Shown piece by piece: positions 62,364 through 64,000 of a DNA stretch of 64,000 bases. The stretch comes from Flavisolibacter longurius (GTDB taxonomy: Bacteria; Bacteroidota; Bacteroidia; Chitinophagales; Chitinophagaceae). The notes beneath the pieces are model-generated. The model ran no database searches and had not been told where the DNA came from. It was given only the letters and a program-made list of their open reading frames with translations. The translations under genes and the position numbers were made by a program. Every line of letters begins with the position of its first letter. Within the stretch, counting starts at the first letter, position 1. The stretch is taken from NCBI GenBank assembly GCA_013327885.1, contig JABUMY010000021.1:1-64000 (forward strand), given 5' to 3'.

Positions 62364-64000
62364 ATGAACAAGTATTCGAAGTTTTATAAAGGAATCCTGG
62401 TGGCCGGTTTGCTTGCATTTGCCACCGGCTGCAAAAAGCTGGATGTGGTGCCAACCGACCGGTATACCGATGCCGTGATCTGGCAGAACCCCGCCAACAT
62501 TGAGCAGTACATCGCTGGCATGTATGCCGAGTTTCACAAGTATGCTTTTGGTGCCATGCCGGGCTTGGGTTATGACAATTCTACTGATGCCCTGACCGAT
62601 ATTTTAAAATATACTTCCAACTCGGAAGGAAACGGTACGGCCAACCGCCTTGCCTTTGATCCCAACCGGGTCAATGCATCCAGCCCTAACATCAACGTAT
62701 GGGCTGCGTCGTATACCCGCATTCGCCGGATCAACGAGTTCCTGCTTGGACTGGAGCAGTATGGCAAAGTAGACAACGAAACCAAATTGCGCTACCAGGC
62801 CGAAGCGAGGTTTGTTCGCGGCTATACCTATTTCTGGCTGGCAAAAGTGAACGGAAGCGTGGTGCTCCTGGATAAGCTGAACAGCGTTGAGCAAAAAGAC
62901 AATCCCCGCGCCAGTGAAGACGAGGTATGGAATTTTACCGCCGCTGATTTTGCATTTGCCGCGCAACACCTGCCCAAGACCTGGACAGGGCAGGAAGGCC
63001 GTGCCACCAAGGGTGCTGCCTATGGCATGCTGGCCCGTACCTGGCTGTATGCGGCTTCGGTTGCCGACTACGACCGCAAGCAGTTTAACAACGACCCGCT
63101 GACCGGCGTTCCGCAGGACAAGGCACAGTCGTATTACCAGAATGCAGCAACTGCCGCTGAGGAAGTGATCAAGCTGGAAGCTGAAGGCCTTTATGCACTG
63201 GAAGGATCTTACAAAGATGTTTTCCTGAAAGGGGCCAGTAAAGAAGGTTTGTTTACCCTGCATTACATCCGCCCGGCTTTTTCTCACCAGTTTGATTTCA
63301 ACTACGTGCCCCCGGCCGACGTAACCGGCGGTGGTGCCATTGGCGTACCCACGGCCAACTTGGTTGACCAGTATGAAATGGCCAATGGGAACAAGTTCGA
63401 CTGGAACAATGCCACCATGGCGGCCAACCCGTATACCGGTCGCGAACCGCGTTTTTATGCTTCCATCATTTATAATGGTGCATCCTGGAAGAACCGCACC
63501 ATCAACACATCGCCGCAGAATAACGTAGAAGGTTATGTTGATTTTAAAGACAATTCCGATCCCCGCAAAACGGTTACCGGTTACTACCTGCGTAAAATGC
63601 TGGATGAAGCCAACACGGCCATCCTCACGCAGCGCAGCATACAACCCTGGCACGAAATGCGGTTTGCCGAAGTGCTGCTGATCCATGCCGAAGCCATGGC
63701 GAAGCTGAACCGCCTCGGCGATGCGAAAACTTCGCTTGACAGGGTTCGGGCAAGGGTAGGGCTGCCTGGCGTTACCGCTGCCAACCTGCAGCAGATGATG
63801 ACAGCCATCGAGCAGGAAAGAATGGTGGAACTGGCGTTTGAAGGCCATCGCTACTGGGACCTTCGCCGCTGGCGGAAAGCACACCTTGTACTGAACGATG
63901 TACGCTTTGAGGGGCACAAGCCTGTTGCTACCGGTAATACCTACACGTACCAGGTAGTGGATGTGGACAAGCAGGACCGCTTCTTCCCCGCCAAATTCTA
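62364..64000 (+). CDS. SusD/RagB-family lipoprotein (3' end beyond the window)
   Basis: 545 codons are visible from ATG 62364, ending at RFFPAKF with no stop, so the gene continues past 64000. The lipobox is in LAFATGCKKLDVVPTD. Family motifs: RYQAEARFVRGYTYFWL, ATKGAAYGMLARTWLYAA, WHEMRFAEVLLIHAEAMAK, ARVGLPGV, IEQERMVELAFEGHRYWDLR (the last is a hallmark of canonical SusD). Forms the transporter with the SusC at 59156. Only a few residues are likely missing. Confidence 0.95.
   Translation, partial: MNKYSKFYKGILVAGLLAFATGCKKLDVVPTDRYTDAVIWQNPANIEQYIAGMYAEFHKYAFGAMPGLGYDNSTDALTDILKYTSNSEGNGTANRLAFDPNRVNASSPNINVWAASYTRIRRINEFLLGLEQYGKVDNETKLRYQAEARFVRGYTYFWLAKVNGSVVLLDKLNSVEQKDNPRASEDEVWNFTAADFAFAAQHLPKTWTGQEGRATKGAAYGMLARTWLYAASVADYDRKQFNNDPLTGVPQDKAQSYYQNAATAAEEVIKLEAEGLYALEGSYKDVFLKGASKEGLFTLHYIRPAFSHQFDFNYVPPADVTGGGAIGVPTANLVDQYEMANGNKFDWNNATMAANPYTGREPRFYASIIYNGASWKNRTINTSPQNNVEGYVDFKDNSDPRKTVTGYYLRKMLDEANTAILTQRSIQPWHEMRFAEVLLIHAEAMAKLNRLGDAKTSLDRVRARVGLPGVTAANLQQMMTAIEQERMVELAFEGHRYWDLRRWRKAHLVLNDVRFEGHKPVATGNTYTYQVVDVDKQDRFFPAKF

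Noticed and set aside
62604-63917. A 437-codon minus-strand open frame at the right edge
   Set aside because: It lies antisense to the clear SusD gene (lipobox and SusD motifs), so the long frame is a by-product of codon bias.
1-64000. tRNA or rRNA genes
   Set aside because: No cloverleaf-like or rRNA-like sequence was recognised in the intergenic stretches I read; a covariance-model scan would settle this.

Overview
The window reads as one contiguous chromosome segment of a Bacteroidota bacterium, most likely of the family Chitinophagaceae (inference). The evidence is two SusC/SusD outer-membrane pairs, a type IX secretion system (T9SS) with porV-porU-gldJ synteny, T9SS type A and type B sorting domains, TAnnTTTG-like promoter boxes, and families such as DUF6728, DUF2911 and DUF5916. 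I found no rRNA, tRNA, CRISPR array, prophage or transposase gene. Coding density is high, and gene calls are intact except for the genes cut by the window edges (1 and 64000).

Layout. 1-1653: the 3' part of a secreted MBG-repeat protein with a T9SS tail. 2300-12133: SusC, SusD, an FG-GAP/ASPIC-UnbV protein and a vanadium haloperoxidase-type enzyme, apparently one functional unit. 12350-16810: a DNA-repair operon of Lhr-type helicase, PdeM-type phosphoesterase and histone-deacetylase-like enzyme. 16906-24658: DUF5916 protein, LexA-like S24 regulator, surE, a small membrane protein, lpxB, DUF6728, and an FRG-domain gene. 24801-35784: an outer-membrane barrel, PorP/SprF, a giant PKD/type B T9SS substrate, recG, and a second type B substrate. 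36057-43010: T9SS core genes porV, porU and gldJ. 43118-52222: small secreted and stress genes (CAP, glucosaminidase, KGG, SMR exporter, two DUF892 ferritin-like proteins, ferredoxin-type reductase, DUF421, Zn-alcohol dehydrogenase, SDR, DUF2911). 52351-54187: RhlE-type RNA helicase divergent from a cold-shock-domain protein. 54574-64000: ROK regulator divergent from AGE epimerase, FAD oxidoreductase, SusC and SusD, a carbohydrate (perhaps amino-sugar or sialic-acid) utilisation locus that runs off the end.

The most unusual feature is a set of degenerate 'word' repeats: short 6-9 bp units repeated imperfectly, often as two inverted arms around an A/T-rich core, with a different unit at each locus. 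Most lie between genes, often touching a stop codon. Two palindromic elements lie in frame inside the Lhr helicase gene and add about 90 residues to it. One of those is about 86% identical over 51 bp to an element that touches the stop codon of the giant T9SS substrate at 26705. Convergent gene pairs at 16.8 kb and 47.2 kb carry the same two-part arrangement: a word repeat at the plus-strand stop codon, then an ATATCC-type repeat at the minus-strand stop codon.
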